A stretch of 7,182 bases of DNA, taken from NCBI GenBank assembly GCA_035506295.1, contig DATJPR010000243.1, forward strand, positions 1 to 7,182, written 5' to 3'. Position numbers and translations under genes: made by a program. The notes below the pieces were generated by a model, which worked only from the letters and a program-made list of their open reading frames with translations, searched no databases and was not told the origin of the DNA. The stretch comes from DATJPR01 sp035506295. GTDB lineage: Bacteria > Bacteroidota > Ignavibacteria > UBA10030 > UBA6906. Numbering within the stretch: the first letter of the stretch is position 1; each line of letters starts with the position of its first letter. Shown piece after piece: positions 1-6,995 of the stretch.

Positions 1-6
1 ATGTTA

Positions 7-22
7 AGCGTTCGTCAACGCT
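7..22. promoter_or_regulatory. Perfect 6-bp dyad (AGCGTT-N4-AACGCT), possible operator or upstream terminator stem
   Basis: AGCGTT at 7-12 is the exact reverse complement of AACGCT at 17-22, separated by CGTC. The dyad is 16 bases long and lies about 230 bases upstream of the first gene. It could be an operator for a dimeric repressor or the stem of a terminator for a gene left of the window. No T-run follows it, which argues against a simple intrinsic terminator. A second, shorter dyad (ACTCA-CAC-TGAGT, 54-66) lies downstream. Function is not established. Confidence 0.2.
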
Positions 23-137
23 GATCGCACACTGCCGAGTGGTACGGGACAATACTCACACTGAGTTCTCCCCCGATCCTTGGCGAACCGAAGAAACCAG
101 CATGCTTCTGTAAAAGGAGTTCCGGACCCAAACACCT

Positions 138-200
138 GAGCGGCGGGATATCTGGCATTGATCTGCCGCCAGGGGCGAAACCCACGAGGGAACGGCGCTC
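138..200 (+). promoter_or_regulatory. Possible structured 5' leader or regulatory RNA element upstream of the first gene
   Basis: GAGCG (138-142) can pair with CGCTC (196-200) and close a 63-base domain. Inside it CTGGC (152-156) can pair with GCCAG (168-172). CCC at 181-183 can pair either with GGG at 173-175 or with GGG at 188-190, so two short hairpins compete for the same bases. An alternative long stem pairs GGCGG (142-146) with CCGCC (166-170). I do not recognise the core of any known riboswitch here; the c-di-GMP-I, cobalamin and TPP signatures were considered and not found. GC-rich DNA forms such pairings by chance, so this is a weak call, and it also requires transcription to start upstream of position 138. 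Confidence 0.2.
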
Positions 201-206
201 TATGAT
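201..206 (+). promoter_or_regulatory. -10-like box TATGAT upstream of the first gene
   Basis: TATGAT matches the sigma-70 -10 consensus TATAAT at five of six bases and would give a leader of roughly 40 bases, leaving the ribosome binding site intact. No good -35 box lies 17 bases upstream (AAACCC). A better-spaced pair, TTGACG (210-215) and TAAAAC (233-238), exists but would start transcription inside the ribosome binding site. FCB bacteria often use a different promoter consensus, so both are tentative. Confidence 0.15.
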
Positions 207-253
207 GTGTTGACGTACCGCTTCAGTTACCGTAAAACTCTCATGGAGGATGT

Positions 254-2218
254 ATGAAGAAGTTCTACCTTCTCGCTTTTGCGTTCCTGATGGTGTCGAG
301 TCTCGCAGGCGCGCAGGTGATCAGCAATTTCAACACCGGGATCACCGGTTGGGAAAAGGCCTCCGACAGTAAGTATGGCCTCGATTCGTTGTTCTGGACA
401 CACGCCCCTGACAGTGCGGCGAACGGCGTGATGGGCGTGCAAATCTCTTTCCATGATTCAATTGCCGACACCACGACGAATCTTCACGCCCGCCTCGAGT
501 ACGGTTCGCTCGGAAACGCAACCTATCTCACGATGGGCGGAGCAAAAGTGCTGACCTTCTGGGTATACCTTGACAGCGCACAGCACATGCCGGACAGTCT
601 GCAGATCGACACGTACATGATGAACAATGTCCATTGGGATTGGACGGAAGATATCCACTACGTCAAGGACATTCCGAAAAACGTCTGGTTCCCGCTCTCC
701 TTTAACGCTGCCCAACATTTCGCCAAAGACAAGAATTTCGATATCGCGAACAACGGCTTCATGTTTGGCCTGCAGCTTCAGCCGAACAAAACGAAGTGGA
801 ACGGCAAATTCTGGGTGGACAATATTGAGTTCCTTGGTGCTCTGCCGACCGTAGTAAGCAACTTCAGCACCGCGATCACCGGTTGGGAAAAGGCTTCCGA
901 CAGCAAGTATGGCCTTGATTCGTTGTTCTGGACGCATGCGCCGGATAGTGCAGCGAACGGCGTGATGGGCGTACAGATCTCTTTCCACGATTCGATCGCC
1001 GACACGACGACCAACCTTCATGCCCGTCTCGAGTACGGCTCGCTCGGCAATGCAACCTATCTCAACTTGAACAGCGCGCAGTTCATGAACTTCATGGTCT
1101 ACCTGGACAGCGCGCAGCACATGCCGGACAGCCTGCAGATCGACACGTATATGATGAACAACGTCCATTGGGATTGGACGGAAGACATCCACTATGTCAA
1201 GGACATTCCGAAAAACGTCTGGTATCCGCTCTCGTTCCCTGCCGCTGAACACTATGCCAAAGACAAGAACTTTGACATCATGAACAACGGGTTCATGTTT
1301 GGCCTCCAGCTCCAGCCAAACAAGACCAAGTGGAACGGCAGGCTCTGGGTGGACAACGTCGAAATGTGGAACGAAGTCGTTGCGCCTCCGCCGATCATCT
1401 GGACGGCAGCAGATTTCGAGACCGGCAAGAACGGGTTCACGATCCCCGCGGGCTGCGTCGGGAAGCTGACCACCCTGCTTGACACCAAGACGCTCAACGG
1501 CACCATGATCCTGCAGGACGCCGTCAACCTCAAGACCACCCCCGGCAAGATCGGCATCATCCGCGACAGCATTCCGATGCGGGCGAGCGTGGATTCCACC
1601 GTGAAGCAGATCGCGATGGACGTCTACCTGCCGAACAAGTTCCCGCTGGGCGGCAAGCTGCTGTTCTACGTCAACGGTGGTGCCAGCGACAGCGTAGGCG
1701 TGGCGTATGCCATCGACAACACGCAGTTGAAGATCAATTCCTGGAACACGGTGGTGATTCCGAAGCTCGATTCCCTCGCGGGCGTCAGCAAGTTCGACCC
1801 CTCGAAGAAGGCCCGAGTCGGCATCACGATTTCGTACACGGGTGACACCTCGACCTTCGCGGGCAACGTGTGGTTCGATAACCTCGTCATCACCGGCGAA
1901 CGGTTCCCGGCGGAATTGCTGGACGGCGTGAAACTCACCAATAGCCAGGTCCCGGCGATTTATGCCCTGTCGCAGAACTACCCGAACCCGTTCAACCCGA
2001 GCACGAAGATCAACTATGACCTCCCGAAAGATTCGAAGGTCATGCTGGTCGTTTATGACCTGCTCGGACGAGAAGTCGCCACGCTGGTGAACGACAACCA
2101 GAAGGCGGGCTCCTATACTGCAAGCTTCAACGCAACACGCCTCGCAAGCGGCATCTACTTCTACCGCTTGACCGCAGGAACGTTCTCGCAGACACATAAG
2201 ATGCTGCTCCTGAAGTAG
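254..2218 (+). CDS. Secreted T9SS cargo protein with tandem jelly-roll (carbohydrate-binding-like) modules
   Basis: This is probably a cell-surface or extracellular binding protein; I see no catalytic domain. The start at 254 is supported by GGAGG at 245-249 and by a signal peptide beginning MKKFYLL, with likely cleavage after AGA (residue 20, before Q21). Residues 22-199 and 200-377 are near-identical modules with no gaps between them, each ending W(V)DN(I/V)E, a closing strand typical of jelly-roll carbohydrate-binding modules. Residues about 383-548 form a third, diverged module ending VWFDNLVITG. Residues 574-654 are a type IX secretion sorting domain (QNYPNPFNP, LLGREVATL, LASGIYFYRL, KMLLLK), which directs export across the outer membrane and usually surface anchoring or release. 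The HWDW motif (residues 127-130 and 305-308) offers aromatic side chains that could stack on sugars. The gene precedes a TonB-dependent receptor in the same direction, which suggests a role in capturing that receptor's nutrient. Glycan binding is inferred from fold and context; a purely structural surface role is possible. Confidence 0.9.
   Translation: MKKFYLLAFAFLMVSSLAGAQVISNFNTGITGWEKASDSKYGLDSLFWTHAPDSAANGVMGVQISFHDSIADTTTNLHARLEYGSLGNATYLTMGGAKVLTFWVYLDSAQHMPDSLQIDTYMMNNVHWDWTEDIHYVKDIPKNVWFPLSFNAAQHFAKDKNFDIANNGFMFGLQLQPNKTKWNGKFWVDNIEFLGALPTVVSNFSTAITGWEKASDSKYGLDSLFWTHAPDSAANGVMGVQISFHDSIADTTTNLHARLEYGSLGNATYLNLNSAQFMNFMVYLDSAQHMPDSLQIDTYMMNNVHWDWTEDIHYVKDIPKNVWYPLSFPAAEHYAKDKNFDIMNNGFMFGLQLQPNKTKWNGRLWVDNVEMWNEVVAPPPIIWTAADFETGKNGFTIPAGCVGKLTTLLDTKTLNGTMILQDAVNLKTTPGKIGIIRDSIPMRASVDSTVKQIAMDVYLPNKFPLGGKLLFYVNGGASDSVGVAYAIDNTQLKINSWNTVVIPKLDSLAGVSKFDPSKKARVGITISYTGDTSTFAGNVWFDNLVITGERFPAELLDGVKLTNSQVPAIYALSQNYPNPFNPSTKINYDLPKDSKVMLVVYDLLGREVATLVNDNQKAGSYTASFNATRLASGIYFYRLTAGTFSQTHKMLLLK
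317..1384 (+). repeat. In-frame tandem duplication, two 534-bp (178-codon) units
   Basis: Unit 1 is 317-850 and unit 2 is 851-1384, with no indel between them. By my count 27 of 178 amino acids differ, giving about 85% identity. Two blocks are identical in protein: residues 30-92 against 208-270 with 22 silent codon differences, and residues 104-145 against 282-323 with 8. Replacement changes cluster at residues 93-103, around 146-165, and at the very end of the unit. The silent divergence means the copies are not a fresh duplication or an assembly artefact. Confidence 0.95.
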
Positions 2219-2231
2219 GTTCCGATGTATC

Positions 2232-2263
2232 AATCGGCGGGACCGGAGACGGTCCCGCCGGTT
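2232..2263 (+). terminator. Strong hairpin with GAGA tetraloop between the first gene and the receptor gene
   Basis: CGGCGGGACCG (2235-2245) pairs perfectly with CGGTCCCGCCG (2250-2260) around the GNRA-type loop GAGA. Three more pairs (AAT with GTT, one of them G-U) extend the stem to 14 bp. It begins 14 bases after the stop codon of the first gene. No T-run follows immediately; the nearest is TTTT at 2273-2276. It may therefore be a partial or factor-dependent terminator, or a 3' stabiliser that keeps the upstream message more abundant than that of the receptor. Confidence 0.65.
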
Positions 2264-2309
2264 CTAGGAGCGTTTTCCAGCGTCATACGATACATCTAAG
2301 GAGAGATCC

Positions 2310-5270
2310 ATGTACCGCGGATATCAGAGGAAGAACCTCGCGCACACGAGGATGTTCATCCTTGTCGCGATGGCCATGTTCGCCGTTCAAGCGGTGATTG
2401 CAGCTGGATCGGGCATCATCCGGGGCCGGGTGGTCGACGGCGACACGAAGGATCCCCTGCCTGGCGCAAACGTGGTGGTGAAAGGGTATACCCTCGGTGC
2501 CGCCACCGATTTGAACGGAAACTTCGTCATTTACAATGTGCCCGCCGAAAAGCTTACGCTCAGGGTTTCCTACATCGGGTATGTTACCGACTCGGTCTCG
2601 GTGGTCGTGAGCGAGGGTCAGACCAGCACGGCGAACGCCTCACTCCATGCCACGGCGATCGTCAGTCAGACGGTGGTCGTGACCGCTCAGGCCCAGGGGC
2701 AAATGCAGGCCATCAACGAGCAGTTGTCCTCCAACGCCATTAAGAATGTGGTCTCGGAAGCGAAAATCCAGGAGCTTCCTGACTACAACGCCGCCGAAGC
2801 CATCGGGCGACTGCCCGGCGTCTCGGTGCAGCGGAGCTCGGGTGAAGCAAGCAAGATCACCATCCGGGGTCTCTCGCCGGAATATAACCTTGTGTCGATC
2901 GAAGGGATCTCGATCGGTTCAACCAACCAGTACGACAAGAGCGTCGACCTGACGATGATCTCGCCCTACATGCTGAAGGCGATCGACGTCTACAAGGCGC
3001 TGACGCCGGACAAAGACGCGAACGCGATCGGCGGGGTGGTCGACCTCCAGTTGCGCGAAGCCCCGTCAGGGTTCCATTCCGACCTGATGTACCAGGAAGG
3101 TTATACCGAGAAGAACAGTCTCTACAACAACTTCAAGGTGATGGGGGCGGTCAGCAACCGGTTCTTCGACGACGCGTTCGGCGTCTATTTCCAGGCGAGC
3201 GCGGAGAAATACGACCGCGCGTCGGACAATTTCAACGGGTCGTATACCCTGCTCAGCGGGGCGACGGCAGGGCAGCAATACGGCCAGGTCTACGTCACGG
3301 GCATGGGGCTCAACCGGCATCTCGAGACCCGTTCCCGTTACGGCGGCAATTTGATCCTCGACTTTAAGACCGGCGAGACATCGATTTCGTTCGTGAACAT
3401 GGCAAGCCGGCTGAACTCCCTGTATCATGACTACACGACGACGTATAATTTTGGTCCCAACGCGGATATGACATTCAACTCCACGCAAGGAAACAGCAAT
3501 ACGGACCTCCTCCTGTCAAAGCTCTCGGGCTCGACGGATTTCGGGTTCATGAGCATTGACCTGACCGGAGCGACATCGTATACGCGCAACGCGAATCCGG
3601 AAGCGCTCGGATTTGACTTCGACGACGTGGACATTATCCATTCCGGAGGCAGCCAGGCCCCCAATGTTCCGCCGGAGCGACTGTACCAGGGCGTGGTGTT
3701 CGACACCTCGCAACTCTTTATCCAGCAGATGAACCGCTACGCCTATCGTTTCCAGGAGAATGATGCGATTGCCTCCGGGAACGTGAAGGTGCCGTTCCGG
3801 CTTGATCTTGCCGACCTCTCCGGCTATCTGAAATTCGGCGGGAAGTACATTCGCTATACGAGGTCGTATGACGAGAACGACCCGTACGCACAAATGCGCT
3901 GGCAGGGGAACCAGATTGTCCCGGTTCTGGTGGGTCTGTATTCGCAGTGGGCCCCCATGTACGATGCCACCACGCAGAACCTCCAGGCGTACGGATTCAC
4001 GAACCCGGACAATTCCCTGTACGGAAATTTCCTTGGCGGTCGTTTTGGAGGGATGGTCTGGGTGCCCAATACGCCGTTCCTTGGCGAGACCCTGCGCTAC
4101 ATCGCTTCCAATCTCTCGACGAATTCACGCTGGTATTCCGGCGCCTACGAGATGCTGCGCAACGACTACGAAGACGTGGAAACGTACTCCGCCGGCTACG
4201 GGATGACCGAATTGAACATCGGACAGCACGTCCTCATTGTGGGCGGGGCACGATTTGAACAGGACCGTTCGGATTTCAGCGCGTACTATGTCAAAGCGAC
4301 CCAGGACTGGACCCAGTCACGTGCGACCGCGGTCGATGTCAAACCGATAAACAAGTTCTGGCTCCCGATGGTCCAGATGAAAGTCGACGTCGCGGATTGG
4401 GCCGACCTCCGGTACGCATACACGCAGACACTCTCCCGTCCGAAATTCGGCGAGATGTCTCCGTATACTAACATGGACTACAACGGGCAGTATGTCAGCG
4501 CCGGCAACCCGAAACTGCGTCCGATGCATGCCTACAACCATGATCTGATGCTCACGATCCACAGCAACGACATCGGTCTCTTCTCCGTGGGAGCCTTCTA
4601 CAAAGAGATCAAGGATTTCTCCTACTATATTGACTACACCCTTTCTGATTCGACAACAATTCCGGGCTACCTCAAGAACAATCAGGTCCCCGGAGCGGCG
4701 ATCGGAGCACACTACGGCACCTTTTACAATAACCCGGCTCTTGCCTACGTGCGTGGCGTGGAAGTTGATTTTCAGCACCGTTTCTGGTACCTCCCTGCGC
4801 CGTTTGACGGACTCATTCTCAACATCAATTACACGCACCTGAATTCGGCGACGAGCTATCCGTTTACGGTGACCTATACCTATCCCCCCACCCCCCCCAG
4901 CAAGAAACCTGTCAAAGTCGTTTCGGATTCGTCGCTTGCAGGGGCGCTGATCAATCAGCCCAACGACATCGTCAACGCATCGATCGGCTACGACTTCCAG
5001 GGTTTCTCCGCACGGTTGTCATTCTTCTTCCAGGGGAAGATGCTGACCAACGCGGGAGATTCGCCGGAGTATTTTGCATACGCGGCGGACTACTACCGGG
5101 CAGATCTCTCGATCCGCCAGAAACTTCCGATCGAAGGGCTCCAGGTATTCCTGGATATCAACAATCTGAATTCACGATCGGATCTGTCAACGCAACAGTC
5201 GATCGGCGGGACGACGAATCAGATTTTCTACGGTCTCACCGCCGACCTCGGCGTGCGCTATAGTCTCTAA
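2310..5270 (+). CDS. TonB-dependent outer-membrane receptor (Xanthomonas/Caulobacter carbohydrate-receptor-like)
   Basis: This is an outer-membrane beta-barrel transporter that imports a ligand using TonB-ExbB-ExbD energy. AAGGAG (2298-2303) lies 6 bases before the ATG; a second in-frame ATG at 2352 (residue 15) would also leave a signal peptide. Likely cleavage is after AA (residue 32). Residues about 36-115 form a carboxypeptidase-regulatory-like domain (IIRGRVVDGDTKDPLPGANV). TVVVTAQ at 121-127 is a probable TonB box. Residues about 140-250 are the plug, with KIQELPDYNAAEAIGRLPGV, ITIRGLSPEYNLV and IGGVVDL. The remainder is barrel, including LSRPKF (708-713) and GNPKLRP (732-738), and the protein ends in LGVRYSL. 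The plug wording matches the TIGR01782 (TonB-Xanth-Caul) type, whose studied members take up maltodextrins or amino-sugar oligomers in Caulobacter, rather than SusC. No SusD follows. A glycan ligand is inferred from family and neighbours; metal chelates cannot be excluded. A C6-A-C8 run sits at 4884-4898. Confidence 0.93.
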   Translation: MYRGYQRKNLAHTRMFILVAMAMFAVQAVIAAGSGIIRGRVVDGDTKDPLPGANVVVKGYTLGAATDLNGNFVIYNVPAEKLTLRVSYIGYVTDSVSVVVSEGQTSTANASLHATAIVSQTVVVTAQAQGQMQAINEQLSSNAIKNVVSEAKIQELPDYNAAEAIGRLPGVSVQRSSGEASKITIRGLSPEYNLVSIEGISIGSTNQYDKSVDLTMISPYMLKAIDVYKALTPDKDANAIGGVVDLQLREAPSGFHSDLMYQEGYTEKNSLYNNFKVMGAVSNRFFDDAFGVYFQASAEKYDRASDNFNGSYTLLSGATAGQQYGQVYVTGMGLNRHLETRSRYGGNLILDFKTGETSISFVNMASRLNSLYHDYTTTYNFGPNADMTFNSTQGNSNTDLLLSKLSGSTDFGFMSIDLTGATSYTRNANPEALGFDFDDVDIIHSGGSQAPNVPPERLYQGVVFDTSQLFIQQMNRYAYRFQENDAIASGNVKVPFRLDLADLSGYLKFGGKYIRYTRSYDENDPYAQMRWQGNQIVPVLVGLYSQWAPMYDATTQNLQAYGFTNPDNSLYGNFLGGRFGGMVWVPNTPFLGETLRYIASNLSTNSRWYSGAYEMLRNDYEDVETYSAGYGMTELNIGQHVLIVGGARFEQDRSDFSAYYVKATQDWTQSRATAVDVKPINKFWLPMVQMKVDVADWADLRYAYTQTLSRPKFGEMSPYTNMDYNGQYVSAGNPKLRPMHAYNHDLMLTIHSNDIGLFSVGAFYKEIKDFSYYIDYTLSDSTTIPGYLKNNQVPGAAIGAHYGTFYNNPALAYVRGVEVDFQHRFWYLPAPFDGLILNINYTHLNSATSYPFTVTYTYPPTPPSKKPVKVVSDSSLAGALINQPNDIVNASIGYDFQGFSARLSFFFQGKMLTNAGDSPEYFAYAADYYRADLSIRQKLPIEGLQVFLDINNLNSRSDLSTQQSIGGTTNQIFYGLTADLGVRYSL
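4884..4898 (+). repeat. C6-A-C8 homopolymer run inside the receptor gene
   Basis: Six C, one A and eight C encode the Pro-Pro-Thr-Pro-Pro segment (residues 859-863) of the receptor. It lies between two probable barrel strands, so it probably falls in a loop. Runs of this kind can slip during replication; a gain or loss of one or two bases would truncate the receptor near residue 860. Whether it actually varies is unknown. Confidence 0.85.
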
Positions 5271-5295
5271 CACCGAAGTCATATGTTCACATAAT
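5267..5295 (+). promoter_or_regulatory. Possible sigma-70-like promoter before the beta-helix gene
   Basis: CTAACA (5267-5272, four of six to TTGACA) and CATAAT (5290-5295, five of six to TATAAT) are separated by 17 bases. A start near 5302 would leave about 25 bases of leader that still contains the ribosome binding site at 5316-5321. The -35 box overlaps the stop codon of the receptor gene. The 57-base gap has no terminator, so read-through from the receptor gene is equally likely, and the promoter consensus of this lineage may differ. Confidence 0.2.
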
Positions 5296-5327
5296 CAACT
5301 TTCTTTATCAATCAAGAGGGGCTCGTT

Positions 5328-6980
5328 ATGGCGAAGCTACTGTCTGTCATTCTTATCGCCCTGCTATTCCTGCCGGTGTTGGCGCTTGCCCAGGCGCCGG
5401 ATACCGTCACGGTTCCGAATGATTTCCAGGTTGGGACGATCAATACTGTCATTCAGGGCGATACCCTGGCTAATGGGAATCGCACGAATCCGAATCGTGT
5501 CTACTTGCTTCTTCGCGGCGGCTACTATGCCCTGAATGGCCCCCTCGTGACGAAAGCCGGCACCCATATACGCCTTGAAGGACAGCCCGCGCCGAAATCC
5601 GGCACGGACGCCGGGATGGCGGTGCTCGTGGAGGGAACTGTCGCTGGGTTGTATTATTCGCACATCATCGACGATTATGGTGACCTTTCATTGAAGAATA
5701 TCTGGTTGCTGTATATTACGGACACGGGTGCGCAGAATTGGACGGACCTGGCCCTGGAAAACAGCAACACGACAGGCTATTTTGAGAACTGCATCTTCGA
5801 CTGGGCCACGGGGATCTGCGTCATGGCGTACGGCCAGAATATCAACATGATCTTCCGGAACTGCGTCTTCCGGAACTGCATCGACCCCGGCCAGTGGTGG
5901 GCCGGGCGGCAGATGGCCACGGTGTCGTCAGCGGCCACGCTGGATACCGTCATCTCGACGAACTGCACATTCGAAAACATGGGCTTTACCTTCCAGACCG
6001 ATTATACGCCTCCGCTCTACGTCTACTATAACCACAACACGTTCCTGAACATCGCGAAGTTCGCGTTCAAGTTTTATTATATGACGCACCTGATCGCGAT
6101 CAACAACGTCTTTATGAACTGCCACTTCACCGGCGAGCGGAAAGCCGATCGCGTCGGTCAGGATCCGGATCTCCTGCTCTACGGCGCTGTTCTTGACATC
6201 GATACCATCCCCACCGGAACCGTATACAACGGGGTGGCGGAACTGGACCGCGTGGTCAACTTCTCGAACAACAGCAATTTCACGCAGGCGGAGTTCCAGA
6301 CGTTCTATGACAACTATAACAAAGTTGACAGCGTAAAGGCGTCTCATCTGTACATCTTTGCGGAACCCATGATGAATGACCGGACGCTGGACATGTTCAA
6401 TTGGCATCCGAAGTTCACCATGGCAAACAACTACGACGGCGAGGATCCGGGATTCACCAAAGCCGCGACCAACCTCGACAGCATCATGACGTTTCTTACC
6501 GATCGCTATCTGCAAGGCGGCAGCTGCTTCTGGGGATACAATCCGGACATCTACGGGACCTGGCCGCTGAAAGAAGACCTCACGTACTCCAATACAACTC
6601 TTCTTGCCGGCGGCAGTGACGGACTCCCCCTCGGCGACCTGTTCCATTGGTACCCGGCCAAGTACACCCAGTGGCTCGGGCTTTCGTCCGTGAAGCAGAC
6701 CTCCGCGTCAGTGCCGCAGGTCATGCGTCTCGATCAGAATTATCCGAACCCCTTTAACCCCGAGACGAAGATCTCCTACGCGGTGCCGAAAGCGGCAAAG
6801 GTCACCCTGAAGGTGTATAATCTCCTTGGACAGGAAGTTGCGACGCTGTTCGACGGGGCCCAGACGGCGGGAAGCTACATCGCGACGTTCAACGGTGCCA
6901 ATCTGGCGTCGGGCGCGTATCTCTATACCTTGACGATCGGCGATCAGACGATGTCCAAAAAGATGTTGATGTTGAAGTAG
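5328..6980 (+). CDS. Secreted parallel beta-helix protein with T9SS sorting domain, possible polysaccharide-acting protein
   Basis: This is a surface or extracellular beta-helix protein; binding or cleavage of a polysaccharide is possible but not shown. GAGGGG (5316-5321) lies 6 bases before the ATG. The signal peptide is MAKLLSVILIALL, with likely cleavage after ALA (residue 21, before Q22). Residues about 35-110 resemble the first coils of pectate-lyase-like helices (VYLLLRGGYYAL, HIRLEGQ). Rung motifs of the form N-C/N-x-F recur at ENCIF (153-157), RNCVF (177-181), TNCTF (211-215), HNTF (236-239) and NNVF (259-262), mostly 23-24 residues apart, as expected for helix turns. The stretch DGLPLGDLFHW (431-441) resembles the closing segment of beta-helix proteins in polysaccharide loci. 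Residues 470-550 are the sorting domain. I cannot point to catalytic residues, so a lyase, an esterase-like protein or a non-catalytic binding protein all remain open. Its position after the receptor supports a shared substrate. Confidence 0.88.
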   Translation: MAKLLSVILIALLFLPVLALAQAPDTVTVPNDFQVGTINTVIQGDTLANGNRTNPNRVYLLLRGGYYALNGPLVTKAGTHIRLEGQPAPKSGTDAGMAVLVEGTVAGLYYSHIIDDYGDLSLKNIWLLYITDTGAQNWTDLALENSNTTGYFENCIFDWATGICVMAYGQNINMIFRNCVFRNCIDPGQWWAGRQMATVSSAATLDTVISTNCTFENMGFTFQTDYTPPLYVYYNHNTFLNIAKFAFKFYYMTHLIAINNVFMNCHFTGERKADRVGQDPDLLLYGAVLDIDTIPTGTVYNGVAELDRVVNFSNNSNFTQAEFQTFYDNYNKVDSVKASHLYIFAEPMMNDRTLDMFNWHPKFTMANNYDGEDPGFTKAATNLDSIMTFLTDRYLQGGSCFWGYNPDIYGTWPLKEDLTYSNTTLLAGGSDGLPLGDLFHWYPAKYTQWLGLSSVKQTSASVPQVMRLDQNYPNPFNPETKISYAVPKAAKVTLKVYNLLGQEVATLFDGAQTAGSYIATFNGANLASGAYLYTLTIGDQTMSKKMLMLK

Positions 6981-6995
6981 TCGTCACATCGAGAC

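Noticed and set aside
3..113. Open frame running in from the left edge and ending TAA at 111-113, as a possible C-terminus of an upstream gene
   Set aside because: The 36-residue translation (ending ETSMLL) has no recognisable feature and spans both short dyads. Too short and featureless to call.
111..136. AAAAGGAG (112-119) as a ribosome binding site for a small gene before 254
   Set aside because: No ATG or GTG start follows at a workable distance, and no open frame of useful length begins there.
138..200. Known riboswitch class (c-di-GMP-I, cobalamin, TPP, guanidine-I)
   Set aside because: None of the conserved core strings of these classes is present in the right order; only generic G/C pairings are seen.
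210..238. TTGACG-N17-TAAAAC as the promoter of the first gene
   Set aside because: The boxes and spacing are reasonable, but transcription would begin near position 245, within the GGAGG ribosome binding site at 245-249. It would give an almost leaderless message lacking the site that supports the start.
458..2233. Long open frame (591 codons) on the minus strand, opposite the first gene
   Set aside because: It lies antisense to a gene with clear signal peptide, repeats and sorting domain. Its translation is rich in Arg, Val and His with no recognisable domain, and it even runs across the repeated units. It is explained by codon bias of the real gene.
2310..5270. Receptor as a classical SusC
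   Set aside because: The plug wording (KIQELPDYNAAEAIGRLPGV) fits the TIGR01782 type, and no SusD follows. The shared N-terminal regulatory-like domain alone is not enough to call SusC.
5928..6647. 239-codon open frame on the minus strand, opposite the beta-helix gene
   Set aside because: Antisense shadow of a well-supported gene. The composition is Val/Arg/Glu-rich without domain features, and no signal peptide is seen.
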